DNA of 50,611 bases from Burkholderia guangdongensis (GCF_013403875.1 NZ_JACBNX010000030.1:1-50611), one strand, 5' to 3'. Numbered from the stretch's first letter, positions 8,002 through 16,031 are shown. Numbers and translations: made by a program. Notes: generated by a model not told the origin, from the sequence alone.

Positions 8002-9404
8002 GTGCCGTCATCGGCGCCGGGCCGGGCCGGCCCGGTCGGCTCGCGCAGGCGGGCCGGTGGATGCAGCGCCATGGCGCGCTGATTCGCGGAGTCCAGTGGG
8101 TCGTCGTGGCCGTCTATGCGTTCCTGATCGTCGTGCCGGCGCTGATGCCGCTGCCGGACGATTCCGCGCATCTGTGGAGCAACCTGACGCTCGCCGCCGA
8201 ATTCGTGTTCTGGGGTATCTGGTGGCCGTTCGTGCTGCTGTCGATGGTGCTGATGGGGCGCGTGTGGTGCGGTGTGCTGTGCCCGGAAGGCGCGCTCGCC
8301 GAGTACGCGAGCAAATTCGGCCGCGGCCGCGCGATTCCGCGCTGGATGCGCTGGGGCGGCTGGCCGTTCGTCGCGTTCGGGATCACGACGATCTACGGGC
8401 AGATGGTCAGCGTCTACCAGTATCCACGTGCGGTGCTGCTCGTGCTCGGCGGCTCGACCGCCGCCGCGATCGTGATCGGCCTGCTGTACGGCCGCGAGAA
8501 GCGCGTGTGGTGCAAGTATCTGTGCCCGGTCAACGGCGTGTTCGCGCTGCTCGCGCGCCTGGCGCCGATGCGCTACCAGGTCGACGAGGCGGCGTGGCGC
8601 CGCTCGTACAAGCAGGGCGAGCGCGGCCATCGCGTGATTCCGATCAACTGCGCGCCGCTCGTGCCGCTGCGCAGCATGAAGGGCGCGGCCGAATGCCACA
8701 TGTGCGGCCGCTGCAGCGGGCATCGCGACGCGATCGAGCTGACGTGGCGCTCGCCGTCCGAGGAGGTCGTGCAGCTCGGCGCGCAGCAGGCGAGCCCGTG
8801 GGACACCGCGCTGATCCTCTACGGCCTGCTCGGGGTCGCGATCGGCGCGTTCCACTGGACCGTTAGCCCGTGGTTCGTGCAGATCAAGCAGGCGGTCGCC
8901 GGCTGGCTGATCGATCGCGACGTCACATGGCCGCTCAACACGAACGTGCCGTGGTTCCTGCTCACGCACTATCCGGACCGCAACGACGTGTTCTCGTGGC
9001 TCGACGGCGCGCTCGTCGTCGGCTACATCATCGGCACGGGGCTCGTGTACGGCACCGCGCTGTTCGCGCTGCTGGCCGGCGCGACCGCGATGCTCGGTCG
9101 CTTTGACCGCGTGCGGCTCCATCATCTCGCACAGGCGCTGATCCCGATCGCGGGCGCGGGCGTGTTCCTCGGGCTGTCGGCGACGACGCTGTCGCTGCTG
9201 CGCGCCGAGCACGTGCCGCTCGGCTGGGCGGCGGATGTGCGGATCGCGATCCTCGCCGGTGCGAACGCGTGGAGCGCGTGGCTCGCGTGGCAGGTCGCCG
9301 GGCGCTATGCGGCACTGCCGCGCCGGCTTGCCGCGTTCGCGTGGTTCGCTGCCGCGCTCGCGGTGATCGACAGCGCATGGTGGCTGATGTTCTGGGGTTT
9401 CTGA
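7998..9404 (+). CDS. ftrD: Membrane polyferredoxin, 4Fe-4S (FtrD)
   Basis: A 468-residue integral membrane iron-sulphur protein of the NapH/NosR/RdxA-like group. It has several transmembrane segments, two CxxxCP motifs (Cys91/95 in WCGVLCPEG and Cys172/176 in WCKYLCPVN), a further Cys218 and a ferredoxin-type cluster Cys233-x2-Cys236-x2-Cys239. In FtrABCD this component is thought to recycle electrons released when Fe2+ is oxidised. The gene overlaps ftrC by 4 bases and closes the operon. The real start is the ATG at 7998, although the frame stays open upstream inside ftrC. Confidence 0.9.
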   Translation: MSAVIGAGPGRPGRLAQAGRWMQRHGALIRGVQWVVVAVYAFLIVVPALMPLPDDSAHLWSNLTLAAEFVFWGIWWPFVLLSMVLMGRVWCGVLCPEGALAEYASKFGRGRAIPRWMRWGGWPFVAFGITTIYGQMVSVYQYPRAVLLVLGGSTAAAIVIGLLYGREKRVWCKYLCPVNGVFALLARLAPMRYQVDEAAWRRSYKQGERGHRVIPINCAPLVPLRSMKGAAECHMCGRCSGHRDAIELTWRSPSEEVVQLGAQQASPWDTALILYGLLGVAIGAFHWTVSPWFVQIKQAVAGWLIDRDVTWPLNTNVPWFLLTHYPDRNDVFSWLDGALVVGYIIGTGLVYGTALFALLAGATAMLGRFDRVRLHHLAQALIPIAGAGVFLGLSATTLSLLRAEHVPLGWAADVRIAILAGANAWSAWLAWQVAGRYAALPRRLAAFAWFAAALAVIDSAWWLMFWGF

Positions 9405-9456
9405 CTCGGCGCTATCATGATGGCCGTTGATGCTTCGCGTGAGCGGGAGGATGCCG

Positions 9457-9861
9457 ATGAAGATGAAACCTGTGCTGACGAGTGACGACGTGAAGACGAT
9501 GGCCGCGGCCGCCGAAACGCACGCGGCCGCGAACCACTGGGCGGTGACGATCGCGATTCTCGACGACGGCGCACATCTGCTGCATCTGCACCGGATGGAC
9601 GGCGCGGCGCCGAGCACGGTCGAGATGGCGCTCGCGAAGGGCCGCACCGCGGCGCTCGGGCGCCGCGAAAGCAAAGCGTACGAAGAGATCGTGCTGCAAG
9701 GGCGCGTATCGTTCCTGAGCTCGCCGCTCGCGGGCCTCGTCGAAGGGGGCGTGCCGATCGTCGTCGACGGCGAGACCGTCGGATCGATCGGCGTATCCGG
9801 CGTGAAGTCGGAGCAGGACTCCGCGATCGCGCGCGCGGGCATCGCCGCGCTGAAGGGCTGA
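9457..9861 (+). CDS. GlcG/HbpS-like protein (DUF336)
   Basis: A 134-residue soluble protein of the GlcG/HbpS family (PF03928-like), of which some members bind haem and others have no settled role. The family pattern is present: AxAAAETHAAANHWAVTIAILDDGAHLLHLHRMD, MALAKGRTAALGRRES and the C-terminal GGVPIVVDGETVGSIGVSG. There is no signal peptide. I chose the ATG at 9457 because GGGAGG (9445-9450) sits 6 bases before it; ATGs at 9430 and 9451 are in frame but badly spaced. It lies 50 bases after ftrD and before a shared terminator, so it may be the last gene of the iron operon. Confidence 0.82.
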   Translation: MKMKPVLTSDDVKTMAAAAETHAAANHWAVTIAILDDGAHLLHLHRMDGAAPSTVEMALAKGRTAALGRRESKAYEEIVLQGRVSFLSSPLAGLVEGGVPIVVDGETVGSIGVSGVKSEQDSAIARAGIAALKG

Positions 9862-9905
9862 CGCCGCCCGGTGTCGGCGACACGATTTACGTGCAGCGAA
9901 ATGAA

Positions 9906-9935
9906 AAAGCGGCACGTCGTCGGACGTGCCGCTTT
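9906..9935. terminator. Bidirectional terminator
   Basis: Perfect 13-bp stem AAAGCGGCACGTC / GACGTGCCGCTTT with a GTCG loop. On the plus strand it is followed by AGTCTTTCT; on the minus strand by TTTTTCATTT. It can end both the GlcG-like gene (plus) and hemP (minus). The minus-strand T tract is the better one. Confidence 0.9.
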
Positions 9936-10086
9936 AGTCTTTCTGCGAGAACCAAAAAAGTGGCTTGGCTTGCAGTAACGGCTGCTTGAGTGTGATTGCA
10001 CGAAGGGGTCTAGATCTCGCGTGCAAGCCGTTACGCTGGCTAATGCCGAACACCCCTCATGGAGGTGGTCCCCACAATACCCGGTA
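9936..10086 (-). ncRNA. Structured 3' region of the hemP transcript
   Basis: About 150 bases lie between the hemP stop and the terminator that closes its transcript. They hold a compound inverted repeat: GTAACGGCT (9975-9983) with AGCCGTTAC (10026-10034), and nested inside TTGCACG (9996-10002) with CGTGCAA (10020-10026). A third dyad, CCTC-ATG-GAGG with flanking ACC/GGT, lies near 10052-10069. No coding frame with a start and codon pattern is apparent. It could be a 3'UTR-derived regulatory RNA, an RNA stability element, or a scar of an old insertion. Confidence 0.35.
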
Positions 10087-10335
10087 CTACTTCGTCAGAA
10101 TCAGCTTGCCGAGCCGCGTCGCGCGAAGTTGATAAGTCTCGCCGTTGTGCGCGATGCTGACGTGGCTGCGGCCCTGCAGCAGCGCGTCGCTCGCGACGGT
10201 CCGAGTGCCTGCGTCCTGGCCCGGTTGCGCGGGCTTGGCCGGCGTCGTGACCGCCGCCGTCTTCTGGCGGGAGCCTGCCGGCGCGCCGGCGGAGCGGCGC
10301 AAGGTCAGCGTGGTCGAGCGCATGATGTCGGTCAT
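10087..10335 (-). CDS. hemP: Hemin uptake protein HemP/HmuP
   Basis: An 82-residue protein whose C-terminal 37 residues match the HemP/HmuP family: the pattern LLQGRSHVSIAHNGE followed by TYQLRATRLGKLILTK. The first 45 residues are basic and low in complexity. In Burkholderia, HemP is known as a strongly iron-starvation-induced factor needed for expression of haem receptors. Here a Fur-box-like palindrome lies about 40 bases upstream, as that predicts, but no haem receptor gene follows. The start at 10335 (MTDIMRS) has only a weak ribosome site; Met5 is an alternative. Confidence 0.85.
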   Translation of the reverse strand: MTDIMRSTTLTLRRSAGAPAGSRQKTAAVTTPAKPAQPGQDAGTRTVASDALLQGRSHVSIAHNGETYQLRATRLGKLILTK

Positions 10336-10375
10336 TCGATGGATCAGGTGTCATTGATGCGATGGAATGATATTA

Positions 10376-10405
10376 AATGAGAATCATTATTGTTCGCAAT
10401 GATTC
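10376..10405 (-). promoter_or_regulatory. Fur box upstream of hemP
   Basis: AATGAGAATCATTATTG (10376-10392) followed by TTCGCAATGATTC (10393-10405) contains overlapping Fur-type 7-1-7 repeats, for example TGAGAAT-C-ATTATTG. It is the best Fur-like site in the window together with that of bfd. Confidence 0.75.
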
Positions 10406-10446
10406 TTTATCGATGGAAGGGTCGGGCTCGATAGGGAAAAGCGAAC

Positions 10447-10467
10447 GGACGGCCACGGTGGCCGCCC
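10447..10467 (-). terminator. Probable terminator of the DUF1857 gene
   Basis: GGACGGCCA / TGGCCGCCC stem (one mismatch) with a 3-base loop; on the minus strand it is followed by GTTCGCTTTTCCC. Confidence 0.5.
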
Positions 10468-10473
10468 GTGCGA

Positions 10474-10956
10474 TCAGTGCAGCGGATTTGGATCCTGGCG
10501 GCCCTGCGCATATTCGCGGATCAGCCGCACGGTGTCGATGTCCGACGTCCGGTACGCTTCCTTGACGATCTCGTGCGTCTGCCGCGCTTCCTCGCTGTCG
10601 TCGGTAACCGCGAGCGTCGTCCGGTACTCGAAGCGCAGGAACAGCTCGCGCTCCCCGCGCTCCTCGATCGTCATCGTCAGCGAGCCGCCGATTTCGCCGT
10701 CGGCCGCATGGATGTCGTAGCGCACCTGCTGGTTCGGCGTGAACGTCACGCGGTCGCGTACGGTCGCGCTGCCGTAGTGCAGCTCACGCTCGAGCATCGT
10801 GTCGGTCCGCTCGCGCACGATGCAGCTGTCGAGCCCGATTACGAAGAGTTGCGGCTGCTCGGCGCGCAGCACCAAGCCTTGCCACAACTGTTCGCGGGTC
10901 AGCGTGGGCAGGGCGGGATCGTCGGCGTTGATCTGGATCAGGTGTTCGAAATTCAA
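10474..10956 (-). CDS. DUF1857 / SRPBCC-fold protein
   Basis: A 160-residue soluble protein of the DUF1857 (AtaL-like) family within the SRPBCC/START superfamily, which forms a hydrophobic ligand pocket. The N terminus MNFEHLIQINADDPALPTLTREQLW is characteristic. A beta-rich core follows (RERELHYGSATVRDRVTF, QQVRYDIHAADGEIGGSL) and then a long C-terminal helix around residues 125-150. The ligand is unknown. It is followed by its own weak terminator before hemP, so the two are probably separate units. Confidence 0.85.
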   Translation of the reverse strand: MNFEHLIQINADDPALPTLTREQLWQGLVLRAEQPQLFVIGLDSCIVRERTDTMLERELHYGSATVRDRVTFTPNQQVRYDIHAADGEIGGSLTMTIEERGERELFLRFEYRTTLAVTDDSEEARQTHEIVKEAYRTSDIDTVRLIREYAQGRQDPNPLH

Positions 10957-11072
10957 GGGGTTCAGTCCTTCTGGCGGCGCGCGGCCGCGGGATTCAGGCC
11001 ACTATTGTGACGCAAATCGCCACGCCTATCAGGCCGAAATCAGGCCGCGATCGTGCCGAGATCGCGTCGAGA

Positions 11073-11945
11073 TCAGTCCGGAATGCGACCCATGCGACCT
11101 GCCTGATAGTCGGCGACAGCCGTCCGGATCTCGTCCTCGGTGTTCATCACGAACGGCCCGTAGCGGACGATCGGTTCGTTCAAGGGCACGCCGCCGATCA
11201 GCAGCAGATCGAGCGGTGCGTCGCCGGCGGCGAACGTGACGGTGTCGCCGTCGTCACCGTAGATCACCATGTGACGCGGCTCGACCGGCTGCCGCCCGGG
11301 GCCGTAGAAGCCGGCGCCGTCGATCGGATACGCGAACACGCGAAAGCCCGCCGGCACCGACTGCGTGACGACCGCGTGCGGCGCGAGCGTGAAATGCTGA
11401 TAGAGGATCGGCGTGCGCGTCTCGATCGCGGCCTGCACGCCGAACGCTTCGCCCGCGATCACCTTCACGCGTGCGCGGCCGTCCGGCGACGTCGCGGTCG
11501 GAATCCGCTCGCCGGCGATCTCCTGGTAGCGCGGCGCGATCAGCTTGTCGCGCCGCGGCAGGTTGACCCACAGCTGGAAGCCGTGCGAGCGCCCGCCCGC
11601 CGCCGCGAACTCGGGGTCGGGCATCTCGCTGTGCACGACGCCGGCGCCGGCCGTCATCCATTGCACGTCGCCGGGGGTGAGCGTGCCCGCATGGCCGGCG
11701 GAATCGCAGTGCCTGAAGCGGCCGTCGAGCGCGTACGTGACGGTCTCGAAGCCGCGATGCGGATGCGCGGGCGCGCCCTTCGCCTCGCCGGGGCCGTATT
11801 CGACCGGGCCCATCTCGTCGAGCAGCAGGAATGGATCGAAGTCCATCAGCAGCCGGGTCGGAAACGGCCGGTGGACGATGAAGCCGCCGCCTTCGGTCGT
11901 GCGAAGCGCGGGGACGATGCGGCCAAGCGTGCGATCGGTTGTCAT
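11073..11945 (-). CDS. Pirin family protein
   Basis: A 290-residue bicupin of the pirin family. The N-terminal cupin carries the metal-binding pattern APAHPHRGFETVTYALDG (His61, His63 and Glu66 region) and GDVQWMTAGAGVVHSEMP (His near 105, Glu 107), all in place for a mononuclear iron or nickel centre. Family members act as quercetin dioxygenases or redox-sensitive cofactors. The gene is divergent from a LysR regulator (122 bases between starts), a common arrangement in which the regulator controls the pirin gene. Confidence 0.92.
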   Translation of the reverse strand: MTTDRTLGRIVPALRTTEGGGFIVHRPFPTRLLMDFDPFLLLDEMGPVEYGPGEAKGAPAHPHRGFETVTYALDGRFRHCDSAGHAGTLTPGDVQWMTAGAGVVHSEMPDPEFAAAGGRSHGFQLWVNLPRRDKLIAPRYQEIAGERIPTATSPDGRARVKVIAGEAFGVQAAIETRTPILYQHFTLAPHAVVTQSVPAGFRVFAYPIDGAGFYGPGRQPVEPRHMVIYGDDGDTVTFAAGDAPLDLLLIGGVPLNEPIVRYGPFVMNTEDEIRTAVADYQAGRMGRIPD

Positions 11946-12067
11946 GCGGGAAGCCCTCGGAAAATGCGACTAGCGTCATTTTTGAAACGTACGGCTATTA
12001 TATTGGGCAGTTCGCCGGCTGAATTGGCGCGGTCCGCAATGGATTGTTCTGTTATTGGAACGATGAG

Positions 12068-13042
12068 ATGAGTATCGATGCGCACAACCTGAACGACCTG
12101 ATGTACTTCTCGCAGGTCGTCGAGCACGGCGGCTTTTCGGCCGCCGAACGCGTGCTCGGGATATCGAAGTCGCGTCTGTCCCGGCGCCTGACCGAGCTCG
12201 AGGCGTCGGTCGGGGTGCGGCTGTTGCAGCGCTCGACGCGCAAGCTCGCGTTGACCGAGGCGGGGCAACTGTTCTATCAGCATTGCCAGGCGATGCTCGC
12301 CGAGGCGCAGGCCGCGATGAACGCGGTGCAGCAGCTGCGCTCGGCGCCGCGCGGGTCGGTGCGGGTCAGCGTGCCGGTCACGCTGTCGCAGACGATGCTG
12401 TCGCGGATCCTGCCCGAGTTCCTGCGACGCTATCCGGAAGTGAAGGTGCATATTCACGTGACGAATCGCGTGATCGACCTGTTCGAGGATTCGATCGACG
12501 TCGCGCTGCGCGTGCGCTCGGAGCCACCGCAGAACGCGAACATCGTCGTGCGGCCGCTGTGGCGCACCGAGCAGATGCTGGTCGGTGCGCCGAGCCTGCT
12601 GAACCAGAACGCGCCGCCGCTCGTACCCGACGATCTCGAGGGCTTCGAGACGCTCGACACGCCGAGCCTCGACGGCCGGCACGTGTTCAACCTGATCGCG
12701 CCCGACGGCACCCGCCATGTGCACGAACACGATCCGCGCCTCGTGACCGCCGACCTGATGACGATCCGCGAGGCGGTGCTCGACGGCCTCGGCATCGCGG
12801 CGCTGCCGGAGATGATGTACGGCAACGCGCTGCGCGCCGGGCAGCTTTCACCGGTGATGCCCGGCTGGACGCTGCCGGTGCCGCAGCTCTATGCGGTGTT
12901 CGTGTCGCGACAGGGGATGCCGCCCGCGGTGCGCGCGTTCGTCGACTATCTGGTCGAGAAGCTCGACCAGGGCGAATACGAGCAGCAGTCGTGCCCTGAG
13001 CGCGGGAAGGAGAACGCCGCGTGGAACGAGGCCGCCGAGTGA
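12068..13042 (+). CDS. LysR-family regulator beside pirin gene
   Basis: A 324-residue LysR-type regulator. The N-terminal winged helix-turn-helix (residues 1-65: LNDLMYFSQVVEHGGFSAAERVLGISKSRLSRRLTELE) is followed by a linker helix and a periplasmic-binding-fold effector domain starting near residue 92 (GSVRVSVPVTLSQTML). The C-terminal 20 residues are charged and poorly ordered. The start is the ATG at 12068; the frame opens at 12044. It faces the pirin gene across 122 bp, and by the usual logic of the family it would bind there. Confidence 0.92.
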   Translation: MSIDAHNLNDLMYFSQVVEHGGFSAAERVLGISKSRLSRRLTELEASVGVRLLQRSTRKLALTEAGQLFYQHCQAMLAEAQAAMNAVQQLRSAPRGSVRVSVPVTLSQTMLSRILPEFLRRYPEVKVHIHVTNRVIDLFEDSIDVALRVRSEPPQNANIVVRPLWRTEQMLVGAPSLLNQNAPPLVPDDLEGFETLDTPSLDGRHVFNLIAPDGTRHVHEHDPRLVTADLMTIREAVLDGLGIAALPEMMYGNALRAGQLSPVMPGWTLPVPQLYAVFVSRQGMPPAVRAFVDYLVEKLDQGEYEQQSCPERGKENAAWNEAAE

Positions 13043-13328
13043 CTATCACAAACCGGCTCGCGTCATATTTGTTTTGTCATTGAAGCGTCGTCTGCAATCA
13101 TAAGTTTCAATCGGCAAACGCTTGAATGCGCGCGCGGGGAGGCCTATATTGAAATCCCATTTCGCGAAGGAAGTTCTGAGCGGAAACAGGTGGCCGCATA
13201 TGTTGCGAGCCAGATAGGGCAGAGCGCGTAGTCCGTGCAGACCACGGCAAATCGCATTTGCGTTGCTCCGAGGCGCAGCCGATAGTGCCGAAGAGCCCGC
13301 CGCCCGAAGGCGCCCGCGTGCGCACGAA
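13043..13328. other. Non-coding gap
   Basis: Together with the terminator that follows, about 350 bases separate the LysR gene from exbD. Frames present here are short and overlap on both strands. I see no convincing gene, RNA or operator. Confidence 0.5.
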
Positions 13329-13360
13329 AAAAGGCCTTCATCTGGCGATGAAGGCCTTTT
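13329..13360 (-). terminator. Terminator of the bfd-tonB-exbB-exbD operon
   Basis: Perfect 13-bp stem AAAAGGCCTTCAT / ATGAAGGCCTTTT with a CTGGCG loop. The minus strand continues as TTTTTTCGTG, the right polarity to end exbD. Confidence 0.9.
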
Positions 13361-13392
13361 ACTTTGTCGCGCGGTTGGCGTGTATCCGCGCG

Positions 13393-13815
13393 CTATTTCG
13401 CGTTCGGCGCGGTCACGAAGCCGAGCTTCGTGAGGCCGCCCGCCTGCGCATCCGACATCACCTCGGCCACGCGTTCGTATGCGACCTTGCGGTCCGCGCG
13501 CAGATGCAGCTCGGGCGCCGGCGTGCGCTGCGCGGCTTGCGCGATGCGCGCCTGCAACTCCGCACGCGTGACCGCGCGATCGTTCCACAGCAGCGTGCCG
13601 TCGCCCTCGATCGCGACATCGATCGTCTGTGGCTTGTCGTCGGCCGGCTGGCTGCTCGCGTGCGGCAGGTCGATCTTTACCGCATGATGCATGGCCGGAA
13701 TCGTCACCAGAAAAATGATCAGGAGTACCAGCATGACGTCGACGAGCGGCGTCATGTTGATCTCGTTCATCAGGCCGTCGTCTTCGTCGTCGCTGAAGCC
13801 GGGATTCATCGCCAT
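13393..13815 (-). CDS. exbD: Energy-transducing protein ExbD
   Basis: A 140-residue ExbD/TolR family protein: a short cytosolic N terminus, one membrane helix (about residues 22-42) with the proton-path aspartate in NMTPLVDVMLVLLIIFLV (Asp26), and a periplasmic domain. With ExbB it uses the proton gradient to power TonB. GAAGGAGG precedes the ATG by a good spacing. It begins 16 bases after exbB and ends the operon, before a strong terminator. Confidence 0.95.
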   Translation of the reverse strand: MAMNPGFSDDEDDGLMNEINMTPLVDVMLVLLIIFLVTIPAMHHAVKIDLPHASSQPADDKPQTIDVAIEGDGTLLWNDRAVTRAELQARIAQAAQRTPAPELHLRADRKVAYERVAEVMSDAQAGGLTKLGFVTAPNAK

Positions 13816-13831
13816 CGTGGGCCTCCTTCGC

Positions 13832-14587
13832 TCAGTTCGCGCGCGCGGCGAGACGCAGGCCGTCGCGCTGCGTCGACGACGCGAGCCGCGCGCCGGTCAC
13901 GAAGTACGCATGCAGCCCGTGCGCGAAGCGGCGCAGCTTGCTGACGATGCCCTTGTTCGCGCGCGTGAGCGCGTTGTAGCCGAGCACCGCCGGAATCGCG
14001 ACGAACAGGCCGAACGCGGTCATGATCAGCGATTCGCCGACCGGGCCCGCGACCTGATCGATCGACGTCTGGCCGGTTGCGCCGATCACGAGCAGCGCGT
14101 GATAGATGCCCCAGACCGTGCCGAACAGCCCGACGAACGGCGCGGTGCTGCCGATCGACGCGAGGATCGCGAGGCCGCTCTGCATCCGTGCGACGCCGTC
14201 GTCCATCGCGTCCTTCAGGCAGCGGGTGATCCAGTCCGACACGTCCATCCGGTCGTGCAGATGCGGTTGCGTCTGATGGTGATGGTCGGCCGCTTCCTTG
14301 CCGGCGAGCGCGAGCGCGAGGAACGGATTGTCGCCCGCGGCGGCGCTCGACGCGCGCTCGGACGCCGACGTGGCGGGGCCGAGCTTGCGGATGCCGTCGT
14401 CGAAGTCGTCCGAGTGCCAGAATGCCCGCTCGGCGTCGCGCGTGAGGCGCTTCAGGCGGATCACGTTCCAGCCCTTGATCACGATGACCATCCACGACAG
14501 AACCGACATCGTGAAGAGCGCGATCGCGATCGCGCGCGTGACGACATCACCTTGCGCCCAGACGTGCGCGATACCGTAGCTTTGCAT
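13832..14587 (-). CDS. exbB: Proton channel protein ExbB
   Basis: A 251-residue MotA/TolQ/ExbB protein with three membrane helices: near residues 18-38, and two in the C-terminal half around STAPFVGLFGTVWGIYHAL and GESLIMTAFGLFVAIPAVLGYNAL. A histidine-rich stretch (ADHHHQTQPHLHDR, about residues 100-113) sits in the cytosolic loop. The frame continues upstream to 14704, but the ATG at 14587 (MQSYGIAHVW) fits the family. It lies 38 bases after tonB and 16 before exbD. Confidence 0.94.
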   Translation of the reverse strand: MQSYGIAHVWAQGDVVTRAIAIALFTMSVLSWMVIVIKGWNVIRLKRLTRDAERAFWHSDDFDDGIRKLGPATSASERASSAAAGDNPFLALALAGKEAADHHHQTQPHLHDRMDVSDWITRCLKDAMDDGVARMQSGLAILASIGSTAPFVGLFGTVWGIYHALLVIGATGQTSIDQVAGPVGESLIMTAFGLFVAIPAVLGYNALTRANKGIVSKLRRFAHGLHAYFVTGARLASSTQRDGLRLAARAN

Positions 14588-14625
14588 GCTTGTTCTTCCT
14601 GTTGAATCTTCCGGATGAGGCGGAG

Positions 14626-15405
14626 TTAATCGTCGAACGTGAAGCGGTAGGGTTGCGTGTGCGCCGCGCGGATCGGCTGGCCGTTCTCGACGTACGGCTC
14701 GCACGTCGACGCGTGCATCGCGGCGAGCGCGGCGTCGTCGAGGCGCGTGTAGCCGCTCGACTTCTGCAGTTCGATGCTTTCGATCTTGCCCGTCACGCCG
14801 ATCACGAAATGCACGTAGGCGACGCCCGTTTCATCACGGCGACGCGATATCAGCGGATAGACCGGCTTAGCGAGACTGCATTCCAGCGTGGCGACGTTCT
14901 TCGGCGCGCCGGCTTCCATCGTCGGGCGTGACGGACCGGCTGCGGCCGGTGGCGCGGCCGACGGCATCGCGGCGGCAGGCGGCGTGGCCGGTGCCGGTGC
15001 GGTGGACGGCGCGGGCGTCGGGGTCGGCATGGCCGGTGGCGGCGCCGGGCGGGTGACGCTGGGCGCTGGTGTCGGCATTGGCATTGGCGTCGGCGTCCGT
15101 TCGGCCTTCGGCTGGACTTTCGGCTGAGCGCGCGGCGGCGCCGGTTTCGACGGCGCCGGCTGCGGGATCGAGCGTGCGGCGGCGGACCGAACGGCGGGCG
15201 GAGCAGCCGGCTCGGGCGCGAGCAACTGTACGCTGATCGAGCGGACCGCGACGGGCTTGGGCGGCGACGTGTCGTGCGCGAGCAGGACCGCCGCGATCAG
15301 CAGCGTGTGCGCGGCGAGCACGGCCGCCGCCGTGACGATCACGCGACGACGGATGCGGGAAACGGCCGGCCAGGTGCCGGCTGGAGCGGAATTCGAGGCC
15401 TGCAT
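14626..15405 (-). CDS. tonB: Energy transducer TonB
   Basis: A 259-residue TonB. It has one N-terminal membrane anchor (about residues 20-44), then a long Pro/Ala/Lys-rich spacer (about 65-165) able to span the periplasm, then the C-terminal TonB domain (about 175-259: PVYPLISRRRDETGVAYVHFVIGVTGKIESIELQ in its core). It conveys ExbB/ExbD energy to outer-membrane receptors. The spacer contains short Pro-Thr/Pro-Met repeats, likely to vary between strains. It is preceded 51 bases upstream by a 20-codon ORF in the same direction. Confidence 0.94.
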   Translation of the reverse strand: MQASNSAPAGTWPAVSRIRRRVIVTAAAVLAAHTLLIAAVLLAHDTSPPKPVAVRSISVQLLAPEPAAPPAVRSAAARSIPQPAPSKPAPPRAQPKVQPKAERTPTPMPMPTPAPSVTRPAPPPAMPTPTPAPSTAPAPATPPAAAMPSAAPPAAAGPSRPTMEAGAPKNVATLECSLAKPVYPLISRRRDETGVAYVHFVIGVTGKIESIELQKSSGYTRLDDAALAAMHASTCEPYVENGQPIRAAHTQPYRFTFDD

Positions 15406-15456
15406 GCTAGGTTGGGAGGGCGGCGCCGCGCGCGGCGCCCGACCGGGAACGTGACA

Positions 15457-15519
15457 TCACTTGCGAAAGATTAGCAACGAGATGCACACGGTGGTAACGA
15501 ATCCGATCAGTAATTCCAT
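15457..15519 (-). CDS. Putative 20-residue membrane peptide in the tonB operon
   Basis: A 20-codon ORF translating to MELLIGFVTTVCISLLIFRK. It starts with ATG 6 bases after a textbook AAGGAG, ends in TGA, and lies between bfd and tonB on their strand. The peptide is one hydrophobic helix (residues 3-18, with one Cys) flanked by Glu2 and a basic C terminus Arg-Lys, so it would span the inner membrane with its C terminus in the cytosol by the positive-inside rule. Codon choice is less GC-rich than in its neighbours. I do not recognise it. It could be a functional micro-protein acting near TonB/ExbBD, or a leader peptide that regulates tonB. Confidence 0.6.
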   Translation of the reverse strand: MELLIGFVTTVCISLLIFRK

Positions 15520-15667
15520 GACGGGCTCCTTGACGACGGAAACCGCTGGCTTGCGCTGATATCGGCTTGCTGACGGGATGAAACGGAAGACGCGATCGAC
15601 GCCGCGCGAAACGAACGATGCGGCGCGCGATGTGGGCGCGATGTGAGGCGAAGCGGGGCCGATGTGC

Positions 15668-15904
15668 TCAGGCCGCCTTGCGCTCGTAGAACGACACCGG
15701 GATCGGGTGCGCGTGATGCTCGACGCCGCAGCGGCTCGCACAGACGCCGTGCTCGGCCATCAGATCGCGGACCGACTCCTCGCACTTGCCGCAGCAGCTG
15801 GCGACCCCGAGCTCGAACTGGAGCTCGTCGAAGCTGTTCACGCCTTCCGAGAGGGACGCGCGAATCTTGCGGTCGGAAACGGACTTGCACACGCAGACGA
15901 TCAT
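15668..15904 (-). CDS. bfd: Bacterioferritin-associated ferredoxin
   Basis: A 78-residue Bfd: a [2Fe-2S] ferredoxin that donates electrons to bacterioferritin to release stored iron. The ligands follow the family pattern Cys4-x-Cys6-x31-Cys38-x2-Cys41, with an extra Cys37. The tail after residue 55 (ASRCGVEHHAHPIPV) is Cys/His-containing and beyond the core. A Fur box lies 24 bases upstream of the start, so it is the first gene of an iron-starvation operon. bfr lies about 1.1 kb further on, on the same strand. Confidence 0.93.
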   Translation of the reverse strand: MIVCVCKSVSDRKIRASLSEGVNSFDELQFELGVASCCGKCEESVRDLMAEHGVCASRCGVEHHAHPIPVSFYERKAA

Positions 15905-15927
15905 GATGAATTGCGATAGCTAACGTT

Positions 15928-15946
15928 AATGCGAATTATTATCATT
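15928..15946 (-). promoter_or_regulatory. Fur box upstream of bfd
   Basis: AATGCGAATTATTATCATT (reverse complement AATGATAATAATTCGCATT) is very close to the 19-bp Fur consensus, with TGCGAAT-T-ATTATCA as the 7-1-7 core. Confidence 0.82.
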
Positions 15947-16031
15947 AAATTCGATCGCAATGACAAGCGCGATTCCGGGTTTTTTGTAACAAAACCAGGT
16001 GCTTGGAAGGGTTATCCGCCGGCGGGCGGCG

